A stretch of 63,332 nucleotides of DNA from Microbacterium sp. p3-SID336 (GCF_025143365.1 NZ_JALXPE010000019.1:1-63332); one strand, 5' to 3'. Counted from the stretch's first letter, positions 1 through 9,311 are shown. Notes: a model not told the origin generated them from the sequence alone. Made by a program: numbers and translations.

Positions 1-454
1 GGGGGTGCGGCCGACCGGCCAGATACTGGTTCACACGCGGAAACCCGGCAGGGGCCAGCGCAGGTTCTGGTCGAGATGGCAGCGGATACCGGGGGAATCC
101 GTGATGGTTGGCAGTCGGTTTCGCGATCAGGATTTCACGCGAGATGGCGGATTCCTACGTCCCGGGTTCCGCGCTTGGAACTGGCGCCCCTCGCTCTCCA
201 AGCGGAGGCGCTCCGCCTGCGGCGAGCGTGGATCGAAACCGTTCCCTCGGTGATCGGGACAAATCACTTGTCACTGGCTGGTAGCGCCCCTCGACCTGTT
301 CGGGTCGACGGGCGCCGCACTCGAGATCGTCTCCGCCCGGTTGTTTTCTTGCCGTGGGCGCCGAACAAGATCAGTCTGCCGCTCTCCGCGTTGCAGACGT
401 CGAATCGACGAAGGCAGTTGACGGTTGGCACGGTTCGACTGTATCGATCCGCGT
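1..454. other. Gene-free stretch with two hairpins
   Basis: I see no convincing coding sequence here. Two inverted repeats stand out. One has arms at 202-207 and 211-216 around a 3-nt loop. A stronger one has 13-nt arms at 284-296 and 303-315 with a single mismatch and a 6-nt loop. The second lies about 140 bp beyond the end of the minus-strand gene at 455 and could end its transcript, although no T-run follows on either strand. No tRNA or transposon ends were seen. Confidence 0.4.
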
Positions 455-1906
455 TCAGTTTTGCCGACGAGTTCTCCTCGATAGTTCGGCAGTACGTCCG
501 CGCATCGTTGGCGCTGCGCCGTGAGCTGCCGCGATCACAGCCTGTACTCGCTCTGACCCACGGACGACCGTGGGTCGGTCGTCGCCGAATCGGTCAGACA
601 GTGTCGCCAACTCAGCAAACGGTCCTCCTGGAAACACTGTCATCGATGTCTGGTCGATCACGATGAAACTCGCTTCGTGCGCAGGCTTGGTATCACTGAA
701 CTCGATGCCGCCATCCGGGAATTCCCGCGACAGTCGGTCCAGCGTGGCCACGTCTGTCTTGGACAGCTGTTGACGCGGCGGGGTTTCTAGTGTGATGGGG
801 GACCCGGCTTGCAGCAATTGCCGCATCACCGCGACGAAGTGCTCGGCGCGGTTGGTCGGCCACAGTCTGGACGCGGAGATCAGAACTCCCTGCTCGGCGG
901 CGAGTAGCGAAACTTCCGAGTACTCCGCGGCTTCCATCACCGAAAGGCGCCGCACCGGCGCGGCTGCCAACTGAGTGCGGATCTTTGAGCGCCGCGCGTC
1001 GAGCGCGGTCTCATTCCGGTTCTCGGCGGCGATGGGGGTCAGACGTCGCAACTCCTCAAGTGCGTCCTCGATGAGGACATCCGGAGTCCTTGCTTCGAGG
1101 ATCTCTTCGGGCAGAAGCCGATCGACACGGCGCCGGTCCTCGTCAATGCGCTGGGTCAACCGCATTGAATCCAACAACCCGTGCTCTCGCGCGAGGGTCT
1201 CGATTCGCTCGTCCTGGCGACCGTCGACGCACACTCGCAAGTATCGGTCCTGCGGGTCTGTCTCGGATTCGAACAGCAGCGCCGTCGCGGCCAGGTATTG
1301 CTTGGTCGTCGATTCCACCCCCAGTACGGACAGCAGTGTGCTCTCTCGCTCCGGGCGCACCGGATCGACGCCGAGGAATCGTGCGGTGTCGTCAGGGCCG
1401 ATGTCGATGTCGACGTCCGAGTCGGGGTTGAGGACCAATCGAGGGTCGTCATCGAGATCATCGGCGGTCAGCACGAGGTCGCGCTTCACCGAAACAGGTT
1501 CGCCGGACAGACCATCGACCAGGTATGCAACCGTCCGTTCGACGACACGCTCCTGCACCAGCGTGCTCACCAGCGTCTTGCCGGTTGGGCTTAATTGCAG
1601 AACCGCCTCGTCCCCTGTTGCGTCCACCGTTAAGTATCGATCGAACAGCAGGTCGGCGATGATCGCGTCAACTAACCGGTCCGGCACATTGAGAAACCGG
1701 GCGACGTCTTCGGCGCGTTTGACGCCGACGCTGATGGCGCGCAGCACAAACTCTGTAAACGTCGATACCGGACTCCTCTTCAGAACGCGGCAGCGCACCA
1801 CGGTCCGCCAGATCGGGATCGCAGCGCTCCGCGTGGAAAGTAGTCGGAACCCGTCGCGTCGGAGTAGTACGTCCGGGTTGGCGCCCAGGCGACCCTCAAC
1901 GTCCAT
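455..1906 (-). CDS. Winged-helix protein with degenerate PLD-like motif, partner of kinase-helicase
   Basis: A 483-residue protein with no signal peptide. The start is ATG at 1906, preceded by GGAGG, and it overlaps the end of the upstream kinase-helicase gene by 11 bp, so the two are translationally coupled. Residues of about 50-100 look like a winged-helix fold (alternating helices ending in LLFDRYLTVD). Near residue 435 the stretch HEASFIVIDQ resembles the second half of a phospholipase-D HKD motif, but the lysine is missing and the histidine-aspartate spacing is one too long. In Mokosh type I defence systems the kinase-helicase protein is partnered by a PLD-fold nuclease, so this gene sits where that partner is expected. 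I infer a Mokosh-like partner that may be catalytically altered; it could also be an unrelated DNA-binding protein. Confidence 0.5.
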   Translation of the reverse strand: MDVEGRLGANPDVLLRRDGFRLLSTRSAAIPIWRTVVRCRVLKRSPVSTFTEFVLRAISVGVKRAEDVARFLNVPDRLVDAIIADLLFDRYLTVDATGDEAVLQLSPTGKTLVSTLVQERVVERTVAYLVDGLSGEPVSVKRDLVLTADDLDDDPRLVLNPDSDVDIDIGPDDTARFLGVDPVRPERESTLLSVLGVESTTKQYLAATALLFESETDPQDRYLRVCVDGRQDERIETLAREHGLLDSMRLTQRIDEDRRRVDRLLPEEILEARTPDVLIEDALEELRRLTPIAAENRNETALDARRSKIRTQLAAAPVRRLSVMEAAEYSEVSLLAAEQGVLISASRLWPTNRAEHFVAVMRQLLQAGSPITLETPPRQQLSKTDVATLDRLSREFPDGGIEFSDTKPAHEASFIVIDQTSMTVFPGGPFAELATLSDRFGDDRPTVVRGSERVQAVIAAAHGAAPTMRGRTAELSRRTRRQN

Positions 1907-4900
1907 TGCCACCTCCCGCAGCCGTGATCGCGCGCGCCACCTCGGCGAGCTTGCGAGACCTTTGGCGATCACCGGACCCGTCCGCCATCGCCCTGTTACC
2001 GACGATCACCAGACCGTCGCGTGCACGTGAGATTGCGACGTTCAGGCGTTCCGGAGAGCCGAGAAAACCGACGTCGCCGCGACGATTGCTCCGCGTCAGG
2101 GAGACGATGCAGATGTCCGCTTCTTGACCCTGGTACGAATCGATGGTCGCGGCCTTGACCCGCACCACCTTGAGCTTCGATTTCGTGCTACTGAGAACTT
2201 CCTGCAACGTGCGCACCTGCGCCGCGTACCCGGCGATCACCGCGACCTCCACCTCGTCGAGACCGAGCAGCACCGCATAGTTGTCGATGTTCCCTACCAG
2301 CTCTGCCACGGTGCGGGCCTCAGCCCGATTCTCGTAGCTCAGCCCAGAGCGCCGTTCGCTCTCCTTTCGTCCGGTGTCCCACCAGGTCACCGCACCGCCC
2401 AGAGCTCGCTGGACCAACGGCGACACCTCTCGCGCGCTCGAACGCAACTCGCCGCCGTAGAACACGTCGCTGACCACCTTGCCGATCTCGGGATGCATCC
2501 GGTGCTGGTGGCTGAGCACCGCGACTGATTGTGCGGGAAGTCCGCCACCCAGTTCGGTGAACAGTCGCTCGTCGACCTCAGCGCGTGTCAGCTCGCGTTC
2601 CGCGAGGAAGTCGGCGTCGACCAGTGACGAGTCCAGGAACGGCGGCAGTTGCTTTTCGTCACCTACAAGTACCCACTGCCTGGCGTTCGCCATCGGAACC
2701 ATCAGTTCCGTAGGCGTCGCCTTGGATGCTTCGTCGATGATGCACAGGTCGAACTCCACGCGCTCGGCGCCCTTGGAGCCGGTCAGAGCGACACACGTGG
2801 AGGCCACCACCGAGGCTCGGAACAGCAGCGCAACCCGGAACTCGCCGGTTGGACGGAACCGCTCCAGCCACTCGCCCGCCACAAGCTGCAGGGCCTGTAC
2901 TCGTTCATCGTCGGCCGACATCGATTCGTCGATCCGTTGCAGCATATCTTCCTCATCGGCTGCATCCGAGAGATCGCCAACCGTCCGCAGCTCCGCGACA
3001 GCACGCTGGGTGTCTTCCCGCAGCTCAGTGAGTCGCTCACGGAGCTGAACTACGCGCTCACGCAATCCCTCCAGTTGCCGGATCGCGGGCAACCGCTGCT
3101 CCAAGTCCACTCCCAGTTGCTCGACGGCGTCGGTGAGGTGGCCGAGGTCGCGTGCGACGACGTCTGCGGTGTCAGCCGGGGTGGTGTCGAGATTGCTGAC
3201 CGCCACGAACAGCTTCTCGATGGCAGCCCGCGTGATCTCCTGTTCCTCACGCGCCGCGCCGAGTGCCGCTTCCGTCTTCGCCAGCTCCGATTCTGTGCGA
3301 GTGCGACGCTCCACCTGGGCTCGCAGCCGCGTGGCGGTGCTGCGAGTCTGCACGTCGAGGACGCCGGCAGATTGCAGGTGGTCCTGCACGAATGCGGTGA
3401 CGGTTTCTTCGGTTTCTGCCCGCCAAGCGTCGAGCTGGGACGGTACGGTCCATGCTTCGGAGCTCGCCGAGAGCTGGTCCGGCGATCCGATCCGCAGCAC
3501 GGAGGCCGTCGGGGTCACCTTCGCCACCTTGCTGAGCGCGTGATCCAGGGCGATGTGCGTCTGCGACGCGAGCAGGATCTGCGCGTCCGGCTTGATGCGC
3601 AACTGCTGCGCGACGAGTTCTGCGATGAGCGTGGTCTTTCCCGTGCCCGGGGGCCCCTTCACCAGGCTGATTCCCTGCGCGCCGAGCACTGACGCTACAG
3701 CGCTGCGTTTGGCGTCATCCAGGTGGTCTTGGATGAACTCCTTCACGTGGTGTTCGGTAGGGAGCGGGTTCACGGCAGGGTTGCTCAGAATGTCTTTAAG
3801 GTCGGCGCGAACTGCGCGCCCTTCGAAGACGCGACGGACCGCGTCCTGCTCCCGCCGCAGCTTCGAGACCGTGCGTTCCGCGTCGACAGCCAACACGCCC
3901 TTGCGTGGCAGGTCGTCCGGGTTCCCCTCGTTCACGTAGAACACGACCGCGTTGCCTTCGATCGCTTCCACCTCGCCACGCACGAACCGCCCTGTCGTGC
4001 TGCGGATCACCCGTAGCTCTCCCAGTTGAGGATCCGCGGAGCGGTCAGTAGTGGTGAGGTAGACCCGAGCCCCCTCAACCCGCAGCGCAGAGTAGGTGAC
4101 GTCTTTACCTCGCTCACGCGCAATCGCGAACTTCGCGTCAAGGACCCTCTCCCAGCGGTCGTGGACCTCCACGCGGGTGTGCTGCTCAGGGTTGGCTGCT
4201 TCGCGTTCCGCGAGGACGCGAAGTAGTTCGCTGATCGCGGCATCCGCTTCCAGCGGGCGCATCGGTGTCGCAACCCAACGGATCGTTGCCCCGACGCCGC
4301 GCTTGCGCAAACGCTCGAGGTGCGCGACTGGTGGCCGCCACACGTGCTTTACGAAGATTGAACCGGCGCGTGACTCGTGCGGTGCGACTGCTGCCAGCAG
4401 CGACTGACCGACGAGCAAAAGGCCCTGCTTGTCCACCGACTTCGGGTCACGGACGAGACAGACCCGGGGTCCGAACTCTCGACGGAACTCTTCGAAGCCG
4501 GCCGTCTCGGCGAGGGTGACGTCACGGAAGATCTGGGTCACATTGACGGGCAGGTGGATTCCGATTTCGGGGACATCCTGCGCGACTGCTTGGCCCTTGG
4601 CGATCTGCTTGATCTCGGCGAGTACCACTCCTGCGCTCCCGGGCCGTTGCTCCTCCTCGTCGCTCAAGCATCTGGCCAGCAGCAACCGGATGGGTTCCGG
4701 CACCGCCACCCGGCCCAGCGCCGCGGCGGGGGTGGTGCCGCTCAGTTCGAAATCACCCAACAAGCAGCAGATCACCAGGACAGCGAACGAGTAGACGTCG
4801 TACGCAGGTAGCGGGTTCTCGGTTCCCGACTCCGGAGGACAATAGGGGCGCGTGCCGAGTTGACTCATCGTCTTCCCGAAGTTCGTCACCTCCCGGTATC

Positions 4901-5390
4901 GCATCGTGCCGAAGTCCGCCAGCTTCACCTGTTCACCGTCCACCAGCACGTTGCCAGGCTTCAGGTCCCGATGCACCCACCCTTTCGCGTGCAAGACACT
5001 CAATCCAGCGAGGATCTCTAACGCAATGGGTCGAAGCTGTTCCCAGCTCAAAGCCTCGCGTGCCACTACAGCGCCGAGATCCTCGCCGCACCACTCGAAC
5101 GCAATCCACGGCGCGCCATCAGAGGGGGTGCCGAACCCGACCACCTGCAATAGATTGCGGTGCGCCTCGAGCCGGCTGTATACGTCGAGTTCATTGCTCC
5201 ACGAGAGTTCCAACGTCCGCGGGTCAACATGGGTAACGGGCGCGAAAAGCTTCACCGCCACGTGCGCCCCCGTCTCGTTGTCATACGCCCTGAAGAGTCG
5301 CGCGTGACCTCCGGAGTTCAGCTCGTCACGCGGCAGCACAAAGCGGTTGTCCAAGACGACCGGACCGTTCTCCACCCCACCCATTCCCAA
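1896..5390 (-). CDS. Ser/Thr protein kinase fused to SF1 (Upf1/Dna2-like) helicase; Mokosh MkoA-like
   Basis: An 1164-residue fusion. Residues 15-260 are a complete Hanks-type kinase: the glycine loop is LNSGGHARLF, the ATP lysine is K47 in VAVK, the catalytic loop is HRDLKPGN (D142) and the metal aspartate is D159 in DFG, so it should be active. Residues of about 500-1160 form a superfamily-1 helicase: Walker A GPPGTGKTT near residue 579, a DEASK Walker B, QHRMHP, and a C-terminal motif running from DSYQGQEAD to NVAISRAR. A charged coiled-coil-rich stretch (about 670-810) interrupts the helicase, as in Upf1/AAA_11-AAA_12 proteins. Kinase plus COG1112-type helicase in one chain is the signature of MkoA in Mokosh type I anti-phage defence. 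The start could be TTG 5390 or ATG 5384; neither has a clear ribosome-binding site. Confidence 0.75.
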   Translation of the reverse strand: MGMGGVENGPVVLDNRFVLPRDELNSGGHARLFRAYDNETGAHVAVKLFAPVTHVDPRTLELSWSNELDVYSRLEAHRNLLQVVGFGTPSDGAPWIAFEWCGEDLGAVVAREALSWEQLRPIALEILAGLSVLHAKGWVHRDLKPGNVLVDGEQVKLADFGTMRYREVTNFGKTMSQLGTRPYCPPESGTENPLPAYDVYSFAVLVICCLLGDFELSGTTPAAALGRVAVPEPIRLLLARCLSDEEEQRPGSAGVVLAEIKQIAKGQAVAQDVPEIGIHLPVNVTQIFRDVTLAETAGFEEFRREFGPRVCLVRDPKSVDKQGLLLVGQSLLAAVAPHESRAGSIFVKHVWRPPVAHLERLRKRGVGATIRWVATPMRPLEADAAISELLRVLAEREAANPEQHTRVEVHDRWERVLDAKFAIARERGKDVTYSALRVEGARVYLTTTDRSADPQLGELRVIRSTTGRFVRGEVEAIEGNAVVFYVNEGNPDDLPRKGVLAVDAERTVSKLRREQDAVRRVFEGRAVRADLKDILSNPAVNPLPTEHHVKEFIQDHLDDAKRSAVASVLGAQGISLVKGPPGTGKTTLIAELVAQQLRIKPDAQILLASQTHIALDHALSKVAKVTPTASVLRIGSPDQLSASSEAWTVPSQLDAWRAETEETVTAFVQDHLQSAGVLDVQTRSTATRLRAQVERRTRTESELAKTEAALGAAREEQEITRAAIEKLFVAVSNLDTTPADTADVVARDLGHLTDAVEQLGVDLEQRLPAIRQLEGLRERVVQLRERLTELREDTQRAVAELRTVGDLSDAADEEDMLQRIDESMSADDERVQALQLVAGEWLERFRPTGEFRVALLFRASVVASTCVALTGSKGAERVEFDLCIIDEASKATPTELMVPMANARQWVLVGDEKQLPPFLDSSLVDADFLAERELTRAEVDERLFTELGGGLPAQSVAVLSHQHRMHPEIGKVVSDVFYGGELRSSAREVSPLVQRALGGAVTWWDTGRKESERRSGLSYENRAEARTVAELVGNIDNYAVLLGLDEVEVAVIAGYAAQVRTLQEVLSSTKSKLKVVRVKAATIDSYQGQEADICIVSLTRSNRRGDVGFLGSPERLNVAISRARDGLVIVGNRAMADGSGDRQRSRKLAEVARAITAAGGGNGR

Positions 5391-5571
5391 AGGCTATCGC
5401 CGATGTCAGACAGTACTCGTGAACTCGAAGCCGCCGGCTCTTAGACCAGTTCGACTACTGGATCTAGGAAGAGCACCTCAACCTGATGCAAATTGTCGAG
5501 CATCTCCGGGATGTCCGCCGTACGCTCGGCGGCCGCAATTCCCAACATGTAGCCATTTTGCTTGACTGTGC
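5391..5571. other. Short gene-poor stretch with a possible minus-strand gene remnant
   Basis: On the minus strand a short open frame ending at about 5440 reads MLGIAAAERTADIPEMLDNL and finishes in FLDPVVELV. It has no proper start region and looks like the C-terminal end of a decayed gene. I could not identify the family. Together with the frameshifted gene to its right this marks a degraded stretch between the defence-like pair and dnaB. Confidence 0.25.
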
Positions 5572-6209
5572 ATGGCTCTACCTGTTGACATGACGCGCGC
5601 GATCGATCACATCCGTCCAGTGCACGTCTCGAATGTACCCCTCGACCTAGAAGAGTACCTGCTGGGCGGGCCGGCTCGCGTTCGGGAGAAGGAGAACATA
5701 GCGATGCTTCTGGGCGAACTGCAGGCAGCAGGTGAAGTCCCCGACTCTGTTAATACCGACCCGCTCCCGCCACACACGCTCGCCATGGCGGAGCTCGTGA
5801 ACGGAATTGTGCGGCGCAGCGACATGGTCGTCGACGCCCTGCAACACCTTAAATACGTCTCGAGCGTCACCATGGTCTCCGCCACGACCAGCGTTGCCGA
5901 GAATTTGGGGGCCGCTACGATCCGATCGCCGCAAAGACTGCCGAGAACGTGATCACCTTCCTGGTTCAGAGTGCGGAACTAGACGGAAGACTGCTTTTCG
6001 CGGCGCGCGGACTGCTCATCCGACCGGCAGGCGATACGACGACCTCGGGTCTTTCAGCAGATCATCGCGGGCCAGCGCGTCGGAACTCCTCCGCTGATCC
6101 TGCGTCGCGGGGCTGTCATCGAACGGATAGATCGACCCCGTCGCCGCCCGTCCGTCCGTCCGTCGCGATCGAATCATCTTCCACGACACTTGGCAGTACT
6201 GCCAAGTGA
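5572..6209 (+). pseudogene. Hypothetical gene apparently broken by a frameshift
   Basis: The frame opening at 5572 gives about 113 plausible residues, including a stretch around VDALQHLKYVSSVTMVSATT. At the G-run 5907-5911 it changes to low-quality sequence (GAATIRSPQRLPRT). A second frame, shifted by one base, carries on with sensible protein (RYDPIAAKTAENVITFLVQ, then AELDGRLLFAARGLL) until a stop at 6209. Joined at the G-run, the two would make one protein of about 210 residues. I do not recognise the family. Either the gene is inactivated, or the G-run length is a sequencing error. Confidence 0.4.
6187..6208. promoter_or_regulatory. Perfect 22-bp palindrome plus an extra half-site
   Basis: The 22 bases at 6187-6208 are identical to their reverse complement; each arm is CACTTGGCAGT. 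A further copy of the half-site TGCCAAGT lies at 6231-6238, 31 bp from the same sequence in the right arm. It lies just beyond the dnaB stop codon and at the end of the broken gene. Perfect dyad symmetry without a loop suits a dimeric repressor site better than a terminator. No cognate regulator is visible nearby. Confidence 0.4.
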
Positions 6210-6256
6210 CTGACAACTAGCTGCAGATTTTGCCAAGTACACGCCGAACCTAAAAG

Positions 6257-7630
6257 TCAGTTGAAGTCGCCGCCGGGGGCCATGTCGGCGAAGCGGGAGT
6301 AGTGGCCCTGGAACGCGACCGTGATCGTGGCCGTGGGGCCGTTACGGTGCTTGGCGACGATGAGGTCGGCCTCGCCGGGGCGCACGTCCTTGTCGTACAC
6401 GGAGTCACGGTGCAGCAGGATCACCATGTCGGCGTCCTGCTCGATCGACCCGGACTCGCGCAGGTCGCTGATCGCGGGCTTCTTGTCCTGCCGCTGCTCG
6501 GGGCCACGGTTCAGCTGTGACAGCGCGATCACCGGCACCTGTAGCTCCTTCGCGATGAGCTTGAGGCTTCGCGAGAACTCCGAGACCTCCTGCTGACGCG
6601 ACTCGACGCGCTTGCCCGAGGTCATCAGCTGCAGGTAGTCGATGATGACCATGCGCAGCCCGGCGCGCTGCTTGAGCCGGCGGCACTTGGCGCGGATCTC
6701 GACGAGAGTCATGTTGGGGCTGTCGTCGATGTACAGCGGGGCGTCGTTGATGCGCCCTCGGGTCGCGGCGACCGTGGTCCAGTCGCGCGGGTCGAGCGTG
6801 CCCTTGCGCATGTTCTGCAGCGGGATGGCTCCCTCGGCGCTGAGCAGACGCATGGCGATCTCGCTCTTGCCCATCTCGAGCGAGAAGAAGATCGAGGGGA
6901 AGTCGTGTCCGATCGACGCGGCGCGCGCGAAGTCCAGCGCGAGCGTCGACTTTCCCATGGCGGGACGCGCGGCGACGACGATCATCTGCCCGCCGTGCAG
7001 GCCGTTGGTCAGCTCGTCGAGCTCGCGGAAGCCGGTGGGGATGCCGGTCATCGAGCCGTCGCGACCGTTCGCCGCCTCGATCTCCTCCACGGCCGCGTCG
7101 ACCGCGACGGTGAGGGGCACGTAGTCCTCGGCCGTCTCCGACCCGGTGACGGAGTAGATCTCCGCCTGGGCGTTGTTGACGATGTCGGTCGCATCGCCCT
7201 GGCCGTCGTAGCCGAGCTGCACGATGCGCGTACCCGCGTCGACCAGGCGGCGCAGGATCGCGCGCTCGGACACGATGCCGGCGTAATACCCGGCGTTCGC
7301 GGCCGTCGGCACGATCGACGTGAGCGTGTGCAGGTAGTCGGCGCCGCCGGCCTTGCTCAGCTCGCCGGTCTTGATGAGCTCGTCGGTGACCGCCACCACG
7401 TCGGTGGGCTCGCCGTGCGAGTACAGCGAGAGGATGGCCTCGAAGATCAGCTCGTGCTTCGGGATGTAGAAGTCGGCGCCCTTGAGGGTCTCGATCACAT
7501 CGGCGACGGCGTCCTTCGACAGGAGCATGCCGCCCAGGGCGCTCTGCTCGGCGAGGAGGTCGTGCGGCGGGGTCCGCTCGGGTGGGCGCTGCCCGCCCAG
7601 GCGCTCCTCTGAGATGTCGGCGATCGACAC
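6257..7630 (-). CDS. dnaB: Replicative DNA helicase DnaB
   Basis: A 457-residue hexameric 5'-3' replicative helicase that unwinds the fork in the cytoplasm. The N-terminal DnaB domain begins at PPHDLLAEQSALGGML. The RecA-like domain holds Walker A (RPAMGKST, around residues 222-229), the IFFSLEM motif, the Walker B region MVIIDYLQLM and the QLNR motif with arginine-finger region near the C-terminus. No intein interrupts it. I chose GTG 7630, which has AAGGGA eight bases upstream, over an ATG at 7663 that lacks such a site. In many bacteria dnaB follows rplI directly; here rplI lies 49 kb away on the same strand. Confidence 0.96.
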   Translation of the reverse strand: MSIADISEERLGGQRPPERTPPHDLLAEQSALGGMLLSKDAVADVIETLKGADFYIPKHELIFEAILSLYSHGEPTDVVAVTDELIKTGELSKAGGADYLHTLTSIVPTAANAGYYAGIVSERAILRRLVDAGTRIVQLGYDGQGDATDIVNNAQAEIYSVTGSETAEDYVPLTVAVDAAVEEIEAANGRDGSMTGIPTGFRELDELTNGLHGGQMIVVAARPAMGKSTLALDFARAASIGHDFPSIFFSLEMGKSEIAMRLLSAEGAIPLQNMRKGTLDPRDWTTVAATRGRINDAPLYIDDSPNMTLVEIRAKCRRLKQRAGLRMVIIDYLQLMTSGKRVESRQQEVSEFSRSLKLIAKELQVPVIALSQLNRGPEQRQDKKPAISDLRESGSIEQDADMVILLHRDSVYDKDVRPGEADLIVAKHRNGPTATITVAFQGHYSRFADMAPGGDFN

Positions 7631-7801
7631 AGTGTTCCCTTCGATGCGACGGTTCCGATGCACCGCCCCGCCATGCCTTCACCGGGGCGATCGATCGGGT
7701 GGCCGCGGCCGCGCGGACGGCCATCCCCAGCCAAACAGGAGCCCCCGACATTTGGTCGCTCGACCACGCTATGAGCGGTCTCCACCGGGTGCAACACAGC
7801 C

Positions 7802-7944
7802 TGTGGATAACCTTGTGGAGAGCGTGCGGACAAACGCGGAGTGTCTGTGCAGAACGGGTGTGGATAACCCGGTGGACGGCGAGGGACAAGAACTTTTTTA
7901 TTAGCCCTGACCCGGAGTTTCCCGTTTCCCCAGCCTGTGGATGA
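7802..7944. promoter_or_regulatory. DnaA-box cluster with A/T-rich tract upstream of dnaB
   Basis: The 530-bp gap between dnaB and the next gene contains two exact DnaA boxes (TGTGGATAA, the complement of TTATCCACA) at 7802-7810 and 7859-7867, and a one-mismatch copy (TGTGGATGA) at 7936-7944. All three have the same orientation and lie 57 and 77 bp apart. An unusually A/T-rich run (AAGAACTTTTTTATTAG) lies at about 7890-7906, between boxes two and three. Their position upstream of dnaB suggests DnaA control of dnaB transcription. I see no dnaA or dnaN here, so it is not called as oriC. Confidence 0.6.
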
Positions 7945-8161
7945 AAACCAGTTTAAATCGCGCGTTGAAGGTTGCCCCGCGACGGGGGACATGTGCAGAA
8001 CCTGGGGAAAGTCAAGCCGGAAATCCGCCGGGCGCGTCACGATCTGACACCCCTCGCCGCGGATGTAAATGCCCCTGGACAGGGTGGGGCCCCACGAGTA
8101 TTCTGCTCCCCATCGACACACCCGTGCCGACCGGACGTTGCCTTCAGAGGGGGAGGACGAC

Positions 8162-9211
8162 GTGGACACTCGGGCCACCCGACGCGGCGTACCCGCCGTC
8201 GCTCTGTGGGGTGGCTTCGGCGCGCTCGCGTGGGCGGCTCTGACCGTCCTCACGGGAGGCGGCTCCGCCCAGGCGGACGAGCAGCCGAACGGTCCGCTGG
8301 ATGGCCTGACCTCCGTGGTCAGCCAGACCGTGACCGCCGTGACGGCTCCCGTCGTGAACGAGGTCGTGGCACCGGTCGTGAACCAGGTGGCGGCTCCGGT
8401 CGTGAACCAGGTCGTCGCCCCCGCGGTGACTCAGGTCGTCGCCCCCGTCGTGACCCAGACCGTCGCACCCGTCCAGCAGGCGGCTCCCGCCATCGTGAGC
8501 ACCGTGACCGACGCCGTGGCACAGGTCCCGGTCGTCGGAGAGGTCGCCGCACCGGTGCTCGACACCGTGACGGAGACGGCCGAGGCCGTCGTCGCTCCCG
8601 TGACCGACCTGCTCACCGACTCGCCGGTCTCCGGCGTGACCGACCCGCTCCTCGACGCGGTCTCCGGTCTGCCCATCCTCGGCGGCATCGTGGTCGACAC
8701 CGGAGTCGTCGACCTGGTGACCGACGTGGTCGGCGTCGTCGACGGCACCGCCGGCCTGGTCGGGGGCGTCGTCGATGAGACGCTTCCGCCGGTCCTGGAG
8801 GTCGTGCCGGGTTCGCCCGCTACGCCCGGTGGCCCGGTGGTCCCCGCGACACCGGCCCTGCCGGCGACCAGCTCTGCCGTCGCGGGCGTCTCCGCGGCTT
8901 CCACGGCCGCCCTATCGAGCGCGCGCGCCCAGACGCCGTCTGCCGCGCCCCCGCTCGGCACAGTCGACTCCATCACCACTGAGGAGCCGAGCGCGACCGG
9001 CGAGCACGCGCCCGCAACGTCAACTGCGCCGCCCGGCGCACCGCTCGCCCCGTCTTCCTCCGCCAGCTCCGGCGGAGGCTTCTCGAACGCCCACGCTCGC
9101 CTCGGCGACGACGGCGTGCCCCCGCTCCGTGCCTGGGAGCGGGCTTCCGGCGCATCCGACGACGCCCTTCCCGGCGCCCCGGTCGCCGACACCGACGTCT
9201 CTCCTGACTGA
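8162..9211 (+). CDS. Secreted Val/Ala/Pro-rich repeat protein
   Basis: A 349-residue exported protein. GTG 8162 is chosen because GGGGGAGGA lies just upstream and the signal peptide then starts correctly: an arginine pair, a hydrophobic core and a predicted cleavage after GGGSAQA. The first third is a degenerate repeat of about eight residues (VVAPVVNQ/VAAPVVNQ/VVAPVVTQ), followed by further Val/Thr-rich sequence and a Ser/Ala/Pro-rich, disordered-looking tail. There is no sorting signal or membrane anchor. It precedes the chaplin-like surface protein by 100 bp on the same strand, suggesting a shared role in the cell surface. Function unknown. Confidence 0.7.
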   Translation: MDTRATRRGVPAVALWGGFGALAWAALTVLTGGGSAQADEQPNGPLDGLTSVVSQTVTAVTAPVVNEVVAPVVNQVAAPVVNQVVAPAVTQVVAPVVTQTVAPVQQAAPAIVSTVTDAVAQVPVVGEVAAPVLDTVTETAEAVVAPVTDLLTDSPVSGVTDPLLDAVSGLPILGGIVVDTGVVDLVTDVVGVVDGTAGLVGGVVDETLPPVLEVVPGSPATPGGPVVPATPALPATSSAVAGVSAASTAALSSARAQTPSAAPPLGTVDSITTEEPSATGEHAPATSTAPPGAPLAPSSSASSGGGFSNAHARLGDDGVPPLRAWERASGASDDALPGAPVADTDVSPD

Positions 9212-9252
9212 CTGACCGTCGCGCCATCCCCCGCGGATGGCAGATGCCGTGC

Positions 9253-9275
9253 TGCGCGCGCACTCTTCGCGCGCA
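9253..9275. terminator. Hairpin between the two surface-protein genes
   Basis: Perfect 8-bp arms TGCGCGCG (9253-9260) and CGCGCGCA (9268-9275) flank a 7-nt loop. It lies between the stop at 9211 and the ribosome-binding site of the next gene. It may attenuate or end transcription of the first gene; no T-run follows. Confidence 0.35.
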
Positions 9276-9311
9276 CCCATCAGACACCCCAGTCATGTCA
9301 GGAGAGAAATC

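Noticed and set aside
555..576. Perfect 9-bp hairpin with 4-nt loop
   Set aside because: It lies inside the coding region of the PLD-like gene, 100 bp before the stop, with no T-run; kept only as a possible RNA structure.
975..2030. Plus-strand open frame opposite the PLD-like gene and helicase end
   Set aside because: Arg/Ser-rich composition without any domain; it is the antisense shadow of clear minus-strand genes.
7802..7944. Chromosomal oriC
   Set aside because: Only three boxes and no dnaA or dnaN nearby; the region is better explained as dnaB regulation.
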